A stretch of 64,000 nt of DNA from Paenibacillus terricola (lineage in GTDB: Bacteria > Bacillota > Bacilli > Paenibacillales > Paenibacillaceae): assembly GCF_014779765.1 (NCBI RefSeq), contig NZ_JACXZA010000001.1, forward strand, positions 1,054,001 through 1,118,000. Direction: 5' to 3'. The notes below the pieces were generated by a model, which was not told the origin of the DNA, ran no database searches, and worked only from the letters and a program-made list of their open reading frames with translations. A program made the translations under genes and the position numbers. The first letter of the stretch is position 1; the number at the start of each line of letters is the position of its first letter. Shown in pieces: positions 27,421 through 37,630 of the stretch.

Positions 27421-28710
27421 ATGACACTTTGGGTACTAAACGGACTGATTTGGAATGAAGCAGCAGGCACTGTAGAGAGCAAGCACGTTCGAGTAGAGGG
27501 CAATGCAATTGCAGAAATCGTGGACGGCGCAGCGACGCCGGATACGACTGGCGCAGAAGTAATTGACGCCGCAGGCAAGCTGATCAGCGCAGGTTTCATC
27601 GATATGCACGTGCATCTTCGCGATCCAGGCTTCGAGTACAAAGAAGACATAGCAACAGGGACGCGCTCGGCTGCTGCAGGCGGATTCACAACGATCGCTT
27701 GCATGCCGAACACGCGGCCGGTAACGGACACGGCTGAAACCGTGAAATACATTCTTGATAAAGCAGCTAAGGAAGGCGTAGTACGCGTCCTGCCTTACGC
27801 AGCAATCACGAAGAACGAGCTCGGACGCGAACTGACGGACTTCGCTGCATTGAAAGAGGCTGGCGCAATCGGCTTCACGGATGACGGCGTAGGCGTACAG
27901 AACGCGCAAATGATGAAGAACGCAATGACGCTCGCGAAGTCGCTCGACATGCCGGTTATCGCACACTGCGAAGACGACTCGCTCGTCGAAGGCGCTTGGG
28001 CGTCGGAAGGTAACTTCGCGAAGAAGCATGGCCTCAAGGGCATTCCGAATGAATCGGAAGCCATCCATGTTGGACGCGACGCACTGCTGTCCGAAGCAAC
28101 AGGCGTTCACTACCACGTCTGCCACGTCAGCACAGAGCAGTCGGTCCGTCTGATCCGTCTTGCGAAGTCGATTGGCGTGAATATCACTGCAGAGGTATGC
28201 CCGCATCACCTCGTGCTGTCGGACGAGGACATTCCAGGCGTAGATGACGCGAATTGGAAAATGAACCCGCCGCTCCGCACGCCGCGCGACGTGCAAGCAG
28301 TTATCGAAGGTCTCGAAGACGGGACGATCGACATCCTCGTAACCGACCATGCGCCGCACAGCGCAGAAGAGAAAGCACGCGGACCACTGCTTGCGCCATT
28401 CGGCATCGTAGGCTTCGAGACAGCATTCCCGCTGCTCTACACGAAGTTCGTACGTACGGGCAAATGGACGCTTGGCTTCCTGCTCCAGCGTATGACGTCG
28501 GATCCAGCACGCGTATTCAGACTGCCAACAGGCCGTCTGGAAGCTGGCGCACCAGCTGACCTGACGATCGTTGACCTCGAGAACGAGCGCGAAGTTCGCC
28601 CTGAGACGTTCTCGTCGAAGAGCAACAATACGCCATTCGGCGGCTGGAAGCTGTACGGCTGGCCAACGACGACGATCTACAACGGTCAAGTCGTATACAA
28701 CAAAGCGTAA
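27421..28710 (+). CDS. pyrC: Dihydroorotase
   Basis: This dihydroorotase (429 aa) cyclises carbamoyl aspartate. Zinc ligands are visible in DMHVHLRDPG, HCEDDSL and CPHHLVL, and the catalytic Asp is in ILVTDHAPHS. The form is the Firmicute class I type. It is 50 bp after pyrB. Codon choice is strongly biased toward NNG/NNC and GCA, which opens a long meaningless frame on the opposite strand. Confidence 0.96.
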   Translation: MTLWVLNGLIWNEAAGTVESKHVRVEGNAIAEIVDGAATPDTTGAEVIDAAGKLISAGFIDMHVHLRDPGFEYKEDIATGTRSAAAGGFTTIACMPNTRPVTDTAETVKYILDKAAKEGVVRVLPYAAITKNELGRELTDFAALKEAGAIGFTDDGVGVQNAQMMKNAMTLAKSLDMPVIAHCEDDSLVEGAWASEGNFAKKHGLKGIPNESEAIHVGRDALLSEATGVHYHVCHVSTEQSVRLIRLAKSIGVNITAEVCPHHLVLSDEDIPGVDDANWKMNPPLRTPRDVQAVIEGLEDGTIDILVTDHAPHSAEEKARGPLLAPFGIVGFETAFPLLYTKFVRTGKWTLGFLLQRMTSDPARVFRLPTGRLEAGAPADLTIVDLENEREVRPETFSSKSNNTPFGGWKLYGWPTTTIYNGQVVYNKA

Positions 28711-28751
28711 TTACGGCACTACAATATATAACTTCTGAGGAGTGAATTCGG

Positions 28752-29897
28752 ATGCAAGCAAGACTTTTGTTGGAAGACGGAACGCTGTTCACGGGCCTCG
28801 CGTTTGGCGCTGAGGGTCAATCGGCAGGCGAAGTCGTATTCAATACGGGCATTACAGGTTACCAAGAGGTGCTGTCCGACCCATCCTACTGCGGTCAGAT
28901 CGTAACGATGACGTACCCGCTCATCGGTAACTACGGCATTACACGCGACGACTTCGAGTCGGTTCGCCCTTACATCCATGGCTTCGTCGTACGCCGCCAC
29001 GAGCCAGTGCCATCCAACTGGCGCGGTGAGTATTCGCTGGATCGCCTGCTGAAGGAATACGGCATCACGGGTATCAGCGACATCGATACGCGTATGCTTA
29101 CTCGCAAACTGCGTAACTTCGGTACGATGAAAGGTCTTCTGACGACTGGCAACGAGCGCATCGAAGAACTGCAAGAGCGTCTGGGCGTAGCTCAATTGCT
29201 CCGCGATCAAGTAGCGCGCACGTCGACGAAACAGCTGTTCTCGGCACCAGGCAACAAAGAGCGCATCGTTCTCATCGACTTCGGAGCGAAGAGCGGTATC
29301 GTGAAAGAATTGTCCCAACGCGGTTGCGACGTTATCGTCGTACCACATAACACGACGGCAGATGAAATCCGCCGCCTGAATCCGGATGGCATTCAATTGT
29401 CCAACGGCCCTGGGGATCCGAAAGACGTTCCTTACGCAGTTGAGACGATCAAGCAGCTGATCGGCGAATTCCCGATCTTCGGTATCTGCCTTGGACACCA
29501 ACTGTTCGCACTCGCTTGCGGCGCAGATACGACGCGCCTGAAGTTCGGCCACCGCGGCGGTAACCACCCGGTTAAAGAACTCGCAACGAACCGCTGCTTC
29601 ATCACTTCGCAGAACCACGGGTACACGGTAATGGAAGATACGATTGCTGGTACGGATCTGGAAGTAACGCATATCAACAACAACGACAAATCGATTGAAG
29701 GTTTGAAACATAAGAAGCACCCTGTGTTCACGGTTCAATATCACCCGGAAGCGGCGCCTGGCCCGCATGACTCGAGCTACCTGTTCGATCAATTCCTTGA
29801 CATGATTCGTGATCATAAGAAAAACAATCCAGCTAAGCCGCTTCAAACACGGCTGCAGGAGACGCTGAAGGGAGAACTGCAGTATGCCCAAAAATAA
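28752..29897 (+). CDS. carA: Carbamoyl-phosphate synthase small subunit
   Basis: CarA is the glutaminase subunit that feeds ammonia to CarB. The 381-aa protein has an N-terminal CPSase domain ([20 protein letters not shown]) and a class I amidotransferase domain with Cys in [10 protein letters not shown] and His-Glu in [13 protein letters not shown]. Its 3' end overlaps carB by 14 bp, implying coupled translation. As the pyr-operon copy it is expected to serve pyrimidine synthesis. Confidence 0.96.
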   Translation: MQARLLLEDGTLFTGLAFGAEGQSAGEVVFNTGITGYQEVLSDPSYCGQIVTMTYPLIGNYGITRDDFESVRPYIHGFVVRRHEPVPSNWRGEYSLDRLLKEYGITGISDIDTRMLTRKLRNFGTMKGLLTTGNERIEELQERLGVAQLLRDQVARTSTKQLFSAPGNKERIVLIDFGAKSGIVKELSQRGCDVIVVPHNTTADEIRRLNPDGIQLSNGPGDPKDVPYAVETIKQLIGEFPIFGICLGHQLFALACGADTTRLKFGHRGGNHPVKELATNRCFITSQNHGYTVMEDTIAGTDLEVTHINNNDKSIEGLKHKKHPVFTVQYHPEAAPGPHDSSYLFDQFLDMIRDHKKNNPAKPLQTRLQETLKGELQYAQK

Positions 29898-32800
29898 TGA
29901 ACTCAAAAAAATTCTCGTCATCGGCTCCGGCCCAATCGTCATCGGACAAGCGGCTGAGTTCGACTACGCCGGCACGCAAGCTTGCCAAGCATTGATGGAA
30001 GAAGGCTACGAGGTTGTTCTGATTAACAGCAACCCAGCCACGATCATGACCGACACGAACATGGCTTCCAAAGTTTACATCGAGCCAATTACGCTCGACT
30101 TCGTATCCCAAATCATTCGCAAAGAGAAGCCGGACGGTCTGCTCCCAACGCTGGGCGGCCAGACGGGTCTCAACATGGCGGTCGAACTGGCGCGCGCAGG
30201 CGTGCTGGAACGCGAGAACGTGAAGCTGCTCGGTACGCAGCTGACGGCAATCGAGAAAGCCGAAGACCGCGACTTGTTCCGCGAACTGATGCGCGAACTG
30301 GAGCAGCCAGTTCCAGAATCCGTTATCGTAACGACGGTACAAGAAGCAGTCGACTTCGCTAACGAAATCGGCTATCCGATCATCGTTCGTCCAGCATATA
30401 CGCTGGGTGGTACGGGCGGCGGTATTTGCGCCAATGAAGAAGAACTGCTTGAGACGGTTGCATCGGGTATCCGTTACAGCCCGATCGGCCAGTGCTTGAT
30501 CGAGAAATCGATCGCAGGCATGAAGGAAGTTGAATATGAGGTTATGCGTGATGCGAACGATAACTGTATCGTTGTCTGCAACATGGAAAACTTCGACCCA
30601 GTAGGCGTTCACACGGGCGACTCGATCGTCGTAGCGCCAAGCCAGACGTTGTCCGACCGCGAGTATCAAATGCTACGTTCGGCATCGCTGAAGATCATCC
30701 GTGCGCTGAACATCGAAGGCGGCTGTAACGTACAGTTCGCGCTCGACCCGCACAGCTACCAATACTATGTCATCGAAGTTAACCCGCGCGTTAGCCGCTC
30801 GTCGGCGCTTGCTTCCAAAGCAACGGGCTACCCGATCGCTAAGATGGCGGCTAAGATTGCAATCGGCTACACACTGGACGAAATCGTGAACCCAGTTACG
30901 GGACAAACATATGCATGCTTCGAGCCTACGCTCGACTACATCGTATCGAAGATCCCACGCTGGCCGTTCGACAAGTTCACGTCGGCTAACCGCAAACTCG
31001 GCACGCAAATGAAAGCGACTGGCGAAGTCATGGCAATCGGCCGTACGTTCGAAGAGTCGATTCACAAAGCGGTTCGCTCGCTCGAGATCGGCGTACACCG
31101 TCTGAACCTGAAAGAAGCTTCGTCGCTTGACGACGAGACGCTCACAGCTCGCTTGGTCAAGCCAGACGACGAGCGCATGTTCCTGATCGCGGAAGCATTC
31201 CGCCGCGGCTGGGCACTGCTCGACATTCAAGATCTGACGAAGGTTGACTGGTGGTTCCTTGACAAAATCGAGAGCATCATCGCATTCGAAGACCGCATTC
31301 GCAAGGAAGCAACGCTGACGCGTGAAACGCTGTATGAAGCGAAGCGCAAAGGCTTCTCCGACCGTTCGATCGCTGAGCTCCGCCGCGAAGGCGCTGCGAA
31401 GTCGCATACGCACGAAGACGAGATCCGCGCACTTCGTATGGAGCAAGGACTGAAACCTGTATACAAAATGGTAGATACGTGCGCAGCTGAGTTCGAAGCA
31501 ACGACGCCGTACTACTACTCGACATATGAAGTAGAGAACGAAGTAACGGAATCGAGCAAACAGAAGGTACTCGTACTTGGTTCCGGACCGATCCGTATCG
31601 GTCAAGGTATCGAGTTCGACTACTCGACGGTACACGCTGTATGGGCAATCCAGAAAGCGGGCTACGAAGCGGTTATCATCAACAACAATCCAGAGACCGT
31701 ATCGACGGACTTCTCGACATCGGATCGCCTGTACTTCGAGCCACTCTTCTTCGAAGACGTAATGAACGTTATCGAACAAGAGAAGCCAATCGGCGTAATC
31801 GTACAGTTCGGCGGCCAGACGGCAATCAACCTGGCAGCTCCACTTGCCAAAGCCGGCGTACGCATTCTCGGTTCGAGCCTCGAGAGCATCGATGCAGCAG
31901 AAGACCGCAAGAAGTTCGAAGCTATGCTTAACAAGCTCGACATCGCGCAGCCGAAGGGCAGCACGGTAACGAATGTTGACGAAGCAGTCGCTGTCGCACA
32001 AAGCCTCGGTTATCCGGTGCTCGTACGTCCATCGTACGTGCTCGGCGGCCGCGCAATGGAAATCGTATACTCCGATTCGGAGCTGCTCGTATACATGAAA
32101 GAAGCAGTGAAGATCAACCCAGAGCATCCGGTCCTTATCGACCGTTACATGCTGGGTAAAGAAGCCGAAGTCGACGCTATCTGCGACGGCGAGACAGTTC
32201 TTATCCCGGGTATCATGGAGCATGTCGAGCGCGCAGGCGTTCACTCCGGTGACTCGATTGCCGTGTATCCGCCGCAATCGCTGTCCGATGAGATCAAGCA
32301 ATCGATCATCGACATTACGATTAAGATTGCGAAGGAACTGCAAGTAATCGGTCTGGTTAACATCCAGTTCGTTATCCATGAAGAGAAAGTGTACGTCATC
32401 GAGGTTAACCCTCGTTCGTCCCGTACGGTTCCATTCCTCTCCAAAGTAACGAATCTGCCGATGGCAAACCTGGCAACGCAAGCGATTCTCGGCACGAAGC
32501 TGAGCTCGTTCGGTTACACGGACGGCCTGTGGCCAGAAGACGAGTATGTATCGGTCAAAGTACCGGTGTTCTCGTTCGCGAAGCTCCGCCGGGTCGACCC
32601 TACGCTGACGCCAGAGATGAAATCGACAGGCGAAGTTATGGGCCGCGACGTACAGTACGAGAAAGCACTGTACAAAGGTCTGATCGGTGCAGGCATGAAA
32701 ATCCCTACGACGGGCGCAATCGTCGTAACGGTTGCAGATAAAGATAAACAAGACGCAGTTGAGCTGATGGAAGGTTTCGCAGCGCTCGGCTACAAGCTGA

Positions 32801-33096
32801 TCGCAACAGGCGGTACGGCTACGGCACTCGAAGATGCAGGTCTGCGCGTAACGCGTGTGAACAAACTCTCCGAAGGCACGCCGAACATCCTCGACCTGAT
32901 CCGTACGGGTCAAGCGAACTTCGTCGTCAACACGCTGACGAAGGGCAAAACGCCTGAGCGTGACGGATTCCGCATCCGCCGTGAAGCGGTAGAGAACGGC
33001 GCTGTCTGCTTGACGTCGCTCGATACGGTTCGCGCATTGCTCCGCATGCTCGAGACGCTTAACTTCTCGTCCCGTTCGATGCCAGTATTCAAATAA
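29884..33096 (+). CDS. carB: Carbamoyl-phosphate synthase large subunit
   Basis: CarB (1070 aa) makes carbamoyl phosphate from bicarbonate, ammonia and two ATP. Two homologous ATP-grasp halves are visible, each starting with a P-loop-like segment ([19 protein letters not shown] near residue 12; [18 protein letters not shown] near residue 563). A C-terminal allosteric MGS-like domain includes [13 protein letters not shown]. The two pseudo-repeats also give many shared 10-20-bp words. Pyrimidine genes flank it on both sides. Confidence 0.97.
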   Translation: MPKNNELKKILVIGSGPIVIGQAAEFDYAGTQACQALMEEGYEVVLINSNPATIMTDTNMASKVYIEPITLDFVSQIIRKEKPDGLLPTLGGQTGLNMAVELARAGVLERENVKLLGTQLTAIEKAEDRDLFRELMRELEQPVPESVIVTTVQEAVDFANEIGYPIIVRPAYTLGGTGGGICANEEELLETVASGIRYSPIGQCLIEKSIAGMKEVEYEVMRDANDNCIVVCNMENFDPVGVHTGDSIVVAPSQTLSDREYQMLRSASLKIIRALNIEGGCNVQFALDPHSYQYYVIEVNPRVSRSSALASKATGYPIAKMAAKIAIGYTLDEIVNPVTGQTYACFEPTLDYIVSKIPRWPFDKFTSANRKLGTQMKATGEVMAIGRTFEESIHKAVRSLEIGVHRLNLKEASSLDDETLTARLVKPDDERMFLIAEAFRRGWALLDIQDLTKVDWWFLDKIESIIAFEDRIRKEATLTRETLYEAKRKGFSDRSIAELRREGAAKSHTHEDEIRALRMEQGLKPVYKMVDTCAAEFEATTPYYYSTYEVENEVTESSKQKVLVLGSGPIRIGQGIEFDYSTVHAVWAIQKAGYEAVIINNNPETVSTDFSTSDRLYFEPLFFEDVMNVIEQEKPIGVIVQFGGQTAINLAAPLAKAGVRILGSSLESIDAAEDRKKFEAMLNKLDIAQPKGSTVTNVDEAVAVAQSLGYPVLVRPSYVLGGRAMEIVYSDSELLVYMKEAVKINPEHPVLIDRYMLGKEAEVDAICDGETVLIPGIMEHVERAGVHSGDSIAVYPPQSLSDEIKQSIIDITIKIAKELQVIGLVNIQFVIHEEKVYVIEVNPRSSRTVPFLSKVTNLPMANLATQAILGTKLSSFGYTDGLWPEDEYVSVKVPVFSFAKLRRVDPTLTPEMKSTGEVMGRDVQYEKALYKGLIGAGMKIPTTGAIVVTVADKDKQDAVELMEGFAALGYKLIATGGTATALEDAGLRVTRVNKLSEGTPNILDLIRTGQANFVVNTLTKGKTPERDGFRIRREAVENGAVCLTSLDTVRALLRMLETLNFSSRSMPVFK

Positions 33097-33184
33097 GACA
33101 GACGGTAAGCGGCCAACGACTGCTGTCCTTGATGATCCGAACAGGAGCTTCAGGACGGCGGCGGGTGGCCGCCTTCCATGTCTG
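33096..33184 (+). ncRNA. Nested stem structure in the carB-pyrF gap
   Basis: Three helices nest in order: CAGAC (33099-33103) with GTCTG (33180-33184); GCGGCCA (33109-33115) with TGGCCGC (33166-33172); GCTGTCCT (33122-33129) with AGGACGGC (33152-33159, one G-T pair). No T run follows, so it is not a plain terminator, and no PyrR-binding CCAGAGAGG is present. It occupies the place where pyrK and pyrD lie in B. subtilis. It could stabilise or process the mRNA; this is inference. Confidence 0.5.
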
Positions 33185-33228
33185 GCTTAACAAAATCAAT
33201 ACGGTAAAGACCGAAAGGGGATATCGCG

Positions 33229-33960
33229 ATGGGTTTGACGTATGAGCAAGCGGCAGGACGCATTATGGTTGCGCTTGATTATCCGGAAGCGGCGGGAGCA
33301 GAGAAGCTGCTCCGCGAATTGGAAGGCGTTCCTTGCTATATGAAGGTTGGCATGCAGCTCTATTATTCGGCTGGTCCGGCGTTCGTTACAGCGCTTAAAG
33401 AGCGTGGCTACAGCGTATTCCTTGACCTGAAGATGCATGATATTCCGAATACGGTTAAGGGCGGCGCTAACAGCATTACGAAGCTTGGCGTGGATGTGTT
33501 CAACGTGCATGCAGCTGGCGGCCGTGCGATGATGGAGGCTGCGCTCGAAGGTGTCGACGCTGCACTGACAGCGGGAGCGAAGCGTCCTTCTGTAATTGCA
33601 GTTACGCAGCTGACGAGTACCAGCCAAGCGGTATTGAACGACGAGATCGGCATTGCAGGTCCTGTCGATAAAGCCGTACTTCGCTATGCGCGCCTTGCGC
33701 TTGAAGCTGGTTTGAACGGTGTGGTTGCTTCTCCGCAAGAGGTTGTTGCGATCAAAGCAGCTTGCGGCAGCGCGTTCCAGACGATTACGCCAGGTATCCG
33801 TCCAGCCGGTGCGGACATCGGTGATCAATCGCGCATCATGACGCCGGCGCAAGCTATTGCAGCAGGCACGGATTATATGGTGATTGGCCGTCCAATTACA
33901 GCAGCGCCTAGCCCTCGCGAAGCGCTTGAATCGATTATTAAGGAGCTGATGGAAGTATGA
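33229..33960 (+). CDS. pyrF: Orotidine 5'-phosphate decarboxylase
   Basis: PyrF decarboxylates OMP to UMP, the last step. The 243-aa TIM barrel shows MVALDYPEAAGAEKLL at the N-terminus, the catalytic LDLKMHDIPNTV (Lys and Asp), and the phosphate-binding GTDYMVIGRPIT near the C-terminus. ATG 33229 follows GAAAGGGG. The gene overlaps pyrE by four bases (ATGA). Confidence 0.96.
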   Translation: MGLTYEQAAGRIMVALDYPEAAGAEKLLRELEGVPCYMKVGMQLYYSAGPAFVTALKERGYSVFLDLKMHDIPNTVKGGANSITKLGVDVFNVHAAGGRAMMEAALEGVDAALTAGAKRPSVIAVTQLTSTSQAVLNDEIGIAGPVDKAVLRYARLALEAGLNGVVASPQEVVAIKAACGSAFQTITPGIRPAGADIGDQSRIMTPAQAIAAGTDYMVIGRPITAAPSPREALESIIKELMEV

Positions 33961-34604
33961 CAACTGTATCTGTAGAACAACTTCCGCGTGAAATTGCGAA
34001 GAGTCTGCTTGAGATTGAAGCGGTGGCACTTCGTCCGAACGAGCCATTCACATGGACATCCGGTTTGAAATCCCCGATCTACTGCGACAACCGTCTGACG
34101 ATGACTTATCCTGCGATTCGCGATCTTATTGCTGAAGGGTTTGCAGCTGTTATCCGTGAGCGCTACCCGAATGCTGAAGTTATCGCAGGAACAGCAACAG
34201 CCGGTATTCCGCACGCTGCATGGGTTGCACAGAAGCTTGGTCTGCCAATGGCTTACATTCGCGATAAAGCGAAAGGCCACGGCAAACAGAACCAAATCGA
34301 AGGCCGCATCGAAGCTGGACAAAATGTTGTCGTCATCGAGGACCTGATCTCGACAGGCGGCAGCTCGCTCAAAGCGGCAATCGCTGTCCAAGAGGCTGGT
34401 GCAAACGTAAACGCAGTGCTGGCGATTTTCTCCTATCAGTTCGCAGCGGCATCGGATGCGTTCGCGAATGCAGGCATTCCGCTTGAGACGTTGTCGAACT
34501 ACTCGGCGCTCATCGAAGTGGCTGCCGAGATCGGCAAAGTGCAGTCGTCGGATATCGAAACGCTCAAATCGTGGCGAGAGAACCCTCAAGCTTTTGGACA
34601 ATAA
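33957..34604 (+). CDS. pyrE: Orotate phosphoribosyltransferase
   Basis: PyrE joins orotate to PRPP. The 215-aa protein has the PRPP-binding motif VVVIEDLISTGGSSLKA and the mobile-loop region IRDKAKGHGKQNQIEGR. It ends the pyr operon, which carries no dihydroorotate dehydrogenase gene, so its substrate orotate must come from an enzyme encoded elsewhere. A strong terminator follows. Confidence 0.96.
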   Translation: MTTVSVEQLPREIAKSLLEIEAVALRPNEPFTWTSGLKSPIYCDNRLTMTYPAIRDLIAEGFAAVIRERYPNAEVIAGTATAGIPHAAWVAQKLGLPMAYIRDKAKGHGKQNQIEGRIEAGQNVVVIEDLISTGGSSLKAAIAVQEAGANVNAVLAIFSYQFAAASDAFANAGIPLETLSNYSALIEVAAEIGKVQSSDIETLKSWRENPQAFGQ

Positions 34605-34635
34605 TTGAGTTGGAAGATCATTAATGGTATAAACA

Positions 34636-34688
34636 AAAAGCCGCTAAACTACGCGCTTTATGCGCAATTAGTTTAGTGGCTTTTATAA
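34636..34688 (+). terminator. Terminator of the pyr operon
   Basis: AAAAGCCGCTAAACT (34636-34650) and AGTTTAGTGGCTTTT (34670-34684) form a 15-bp stem with an inner GCGC hairpin. The A/T flanks allow function on both strands. Confidence 0.88.
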
Positions 34689-34734
34689 TTTTCTAAGCAT
34701 TTTTGCTCATTTTCGGCATTTATGCTTTTTCTTC

Positions 34735-34762
34735 TAATTATCCGAAATTGTTTCTCCGATAT
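34735..34762 (+). promoter_or_regulatory. Sigma-D-like promoter of the chemoreceptor gene
   Basis: TAAT (34735-34738), 16 bp and TCCGATAT (34755-34762) resemble the known sigma-D consensus TAAA-N15-GCCGATAA. Sigma-D controls motility and chemotaxis genes in Bacillus, and the site lies about 70 bp before the receptor start. Confidence 0.6.
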
Positions 34763-34833
34763 GATCAATAGCAGCCATGTGAATACGTGCTCTGACAACT
34801 AGAAGATGGGTTAAGAAGAGGGGAAGATGTGTT

Positions 34834-36555
34834 ATGAAATTAGGTTTTCGAACGAAAGTTATTGGTTTAATTTCGATTCCATTCTTACTGTATATCGGGA
34901 CGTCCATTTACTACCCGTTATACGTCAATTCAACGGTAGATAAGTTGAAACAGCAGCTCTACATCACGTCTTACTCAGCCAATAACCAAATCATGAACGC
35001 CGACCGCGATGTCTATCAAGCGTTATCCGCTTTTACATTTATCGATCTTGGCAATCCGAAAGGACCAGAACGCGACAATGCGATGAAGGATGTCAAAGAG
35101 AATATTCAACAGGCCAATGATCGTATGGCTTCTGCCCGCCAGTTGATGGAGAAAGCAGGCCTTATGAACATTACAGCACAAGGTCAGGATCGACCTGTAT
35201 CGGCATTGTTCAAAGATTTTGATTCCGGATTTAACGCTTGGGCATCGGCGGTTATTCAAACGCTCGAGAGCGGCAAGCATGGCGATGCTGAGCTGTATGC
35301 ATTATTCCAAACAGGCAGAAGCGGCATCGATGCGCTGGGTGACATTCTGGATCAATATGCGCTTGAAGCGCTTGAGAAGATTGATAACGATAATAAGGCT
35401 TCGCAGAAATCAGCGATTATTGCAGCAGCAATCATAGTCATTGTCATCGTACTGCTCATGTACTTCGTCATGCGTCTGCTTAGCAGATCCGTGCGCAGTG
35501 CAGCCTCCAAGACGTCCCGTATTATGCAGGGCGACTTGACGGTTGAATCAGAAGCTCGTTACAGCTCGGACGAGTTGGGTACGATCTTGAAGAGTACGGA
35601 TGCGATGATTGGCAACCTGAAATCGATGATCGGCGGCATTATCGACAACGCTAACAAGGTAGCGGAATCCTCTGTATCCCTACATACCGCATCTCGTGAG
35701 ACGGCAGCTTCTGCTAATCATATCGCGGAACATATCCAGGAAGTAACGAGCGGCACGGAAGTGCAAGCTAGAGGTGCCGAAGAAACAGCCCGTGCCATTG
35801 AAGAGATGGCAATCGGGATTGCCCGCATCGCTGATAATACTTCGGAGATGGCATCGCAGTCGACCGACACTTCGTCACATGCTGCAGAGGGACGGGAGTC
35901 TCTTGATCATATGATCGGGCAGATGAATGAGATGAAAGCGATTATGACAAGTCTAGCGAGTTCGATTCAGACGTTGGAGAATCACTCGGGCACGATCGGT
36001 AAGATTGCGGATGAAATTACGGCGTTTGCTTCACAGACGAACATTTTGTCGCTGAACGCTTCGATCGAAGCTGCACGTGCAGGGGAGCATGGCAAAGGCT
36101 TTGCGGTTGTTGCCGGCGAAATTCGGAAATTGGCGGAGCAGTCATTCCAATCCGCGGACAGCATCCGGGATCTTGTAACGGCTACGATGACGGATATATC
36201 GAGTGCATCCAGCTCCATGAACCAGACACTCGTTGAGGTAGATAAGAGCAGCAGCACGATCGAGGCGCTCGATGATCAATTCATGCGGATCGCGGATGCG
36301 ATTCAGCGGATGTCCGATCAACTGCAGGAGAACTCGGCGATTTCGGAGCAAATGTCGGCTAGCGCGGAACAGGTGAGCGCATCGATGGAGATGTCCTCGC
36401 AGGCAGCGGCTGATAATTTGGGCAAAATCCAATCGGTTGCAGCGGCAACCGAAGAACAGTTGGCGCTTATGGGCAGCATGTCGGAATCGGCGGCGCAGCT
36501 CAAAGAAATCGTGAGCGATTTGTCTAACGCCGTCTCGCACTTTAAAGTTCGATAA
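34834..36555 (+). CDS. Methyl-accepting chemotaxis protein
   Basis: This transmembrane chemoreceptor has 573 aa. It has a membrane span at about residues 9-30, an extracellular four-helix-type sensor (about 31-188), a second span (about 190-212, rich in Ile/Val), a HAMP domain (about 213-265), and a long signalling coiled coil whose tip carries [20 protein letters not shown] and [18 protein letters not shown]. There is no NWETF-type tail. It is monocistronic between two terminators. The ligand is unknown; the sensor is not a Cache domain that I can recognise. Confidence 0.94.
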   Translation: MKLGFRTKVIGLISIPFLLYIGTSIYYPLYVNSTVDKLKQQLYITSYSANNQIMNADRDVYQALSAFTFIDLGNPKGPERDNAMKDVKENIQQANDRMASARQLMEKAGLMNITAQGQDRPVSALFKDFDSGFNAWASAVIQTLESGKHGDAELYALFQTGRSGIDALGDILDQYALEALEKIDNDNKASQKSAIIAAAIIVIVIVLLMYFVMRLLSRSVRSAASKTSRIMQGDLTVESEARYSSDELGTILKSTDAMIGNLKSMIGGIIDNANKVAESSVSLHTASRETAASANHIAEHIQEVTSGTEVQARGAEETARAIEEMAIGIARIADNTSEMASQSTDTSSHAAEGRESLDHMIGQMNEMKAIMTSLASSIQTLENHSGTIGKIADEITAFASQTNILSLNASIEAARAGEHGKGFAVVAGEIRKLAEQSFQSADSIRDLVTATMTDISSASSSMNQTLVEVDKSSSTIEALDDQFMRIADAIQRMSDQLQENSAISEQMSASAEQVSASMEMSSQAAADNLGKIQSVAAATEEQLALMGSMSESAAQLKEIVSDLSNAVSHFKVR

Positions 36556-36584
36556 ACACGAAGAGAACGTATGCACAATAAGCC

Positions 36585-36638
36585 ATCCCGGGCACCGAAA
36601 CACTCTTTGAGGGGTTGTTTTGGCCCGGGATTTTTTTG
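36585..36638 (+). terminator. Terminator of the chemoreceptor gene
   Basis: ATCCCGGGC (36585-36593) pairs with GCCCGGGAT (36623-36631), followed by TTTTTTTG. Confidence 0.85.
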
Positions 36639-36772
36639 ATTTTCGAAAATATGAGCGATTTTTAATTGTTTTAGGAAAATTATCGTAATTGGGCGTAACT
36701 TTTCTTCCAATGCTTCCGTCTATAGGATAAATGAGAAAAATGAAAAGGATAGGCGGAGGTGACAACCCCTCT

Positions 36773-37630
36773 ATGGGTTTATTGACCACATGGAAAACAA
36801 AATCGAAAACCAAAAAAGCTCAGCGTAACTCTACTTCATCCGGGGCATCCGATGGCGATTTTGCGCAGCATGAAATCGCCGTTTCCGCTGACAGCCTTGT
36901 GAAGCAGGATGCAGCAAGCGAACTCGCCGCCATTCCGAAGAACAACCGAATCGTGTCGAGTGAACCAGTCATGACCGTCAGCGGCGTTGAACGTACGTTC
37001 AGCGTAGGCGGTCAGCCGCTCCATGTCCTGAAGGGCATTACGATGCAGGTGCTTCCTAGTCAGCTTGTGATGCTTAGAGGCCGCTCTGGCTCTGGCAAAA
37101 CAACGCTGCTGAATATGCTGGGGGGATTAGACCAGCCGAGCAAAGGCGAGATCTGGTTTGATGGCAAGCCGTTCCATAAGCTTGGCGACAATGACAGGAC
37201 GAAGGTCAGACGGATGGAAATCGGTTTTATTTTCCAAGCCTATGCGCTGATGCCGCTTCTGTCTGCTTGGGAGAACGTAGAACTGTCGCTTCGTATGGCT
37301 GGTGTGCCGAAGAGAGAGTGGAAGGAACGCGTAGCCCATTGCCTGCGGCTTGTAGGCTTGGAGAAGCGGATGCATCACCGTCCGTTCGAGCTATCTGGCG
37401 GCGAACAACAGAGGGTAGCGATCGCGAAGGCGATTGCGCATCGTCCCAAGCTGCTGCTGGCGGATGAACCGACAGCCGAGCTGGATTCGCAGATGGCTGC
37501 GCAAATCATGGCAGTTTTCCAAACAATTATCGCAACAGAACAAGTGACTATATGCATGACAACGCATGATCCTACAATTTTGGAGGTTGCCGACCATGTT
37601 TACGAGATGGTGGATGGGAAGTTTATTTAA
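36773..37630 (+). CDS. ABC transporter ATP-binding protein (MacB/LolD type) with N-terminal extension
   Basis: This is the first ATPase of a five-gene operon. ATG 36773 follows GGAGGTGA (36755-36762). ATG 36731 lies in frame but is not preceded by a site. The 285-aa product has a basic, low-complexity N-terminal extension of about 60 residues (KTKSKTKKAQRNSTSSGAS) that MacB-type ATPases normally lack. Walker A is GRSGSGKTTLLN, the signature is LSGGEQQRVAIAKA, and Walker B is LLLADEPTAELD, with AEL where GAL is usual. Its 3' end overlaps the adaptor gene by 35 bp. Confidence 0.9.
   Translation: MGLLTTWKTKSKTKKAQRNSTSSGASDGDFAQHEIAVSADSLVKQDAASELAAIPKNNRIVSSEPVMTVSGVERTFSVGGQPLHVLKGITMQVLPSQLVMLRGRSGSGKTTLLNMLGGLDQPSKGEIWFDGKPFHKLGDNDRTKVRRMEIGFIFQAYALMPLLSAWENVELSLRMAGVPKREWKERVAHCLRLVGLEKRMHHRPFELSGGEQQRVAIAKAIAHRPKLLLADEPTAELDSQMAAQIMAVFQTIIATEQVTICMTTHDPTILEVADHVYEMVDGKFI

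Noticed and set aside
30673-32913. A 746-codon open frame opposite carB, with similar long frames opposite pyrC, carA, dapL and ftsZ
   Set aside because: These are antisense shadows of strongly biased housekeeping genes. Their composition is implausible for proteins.
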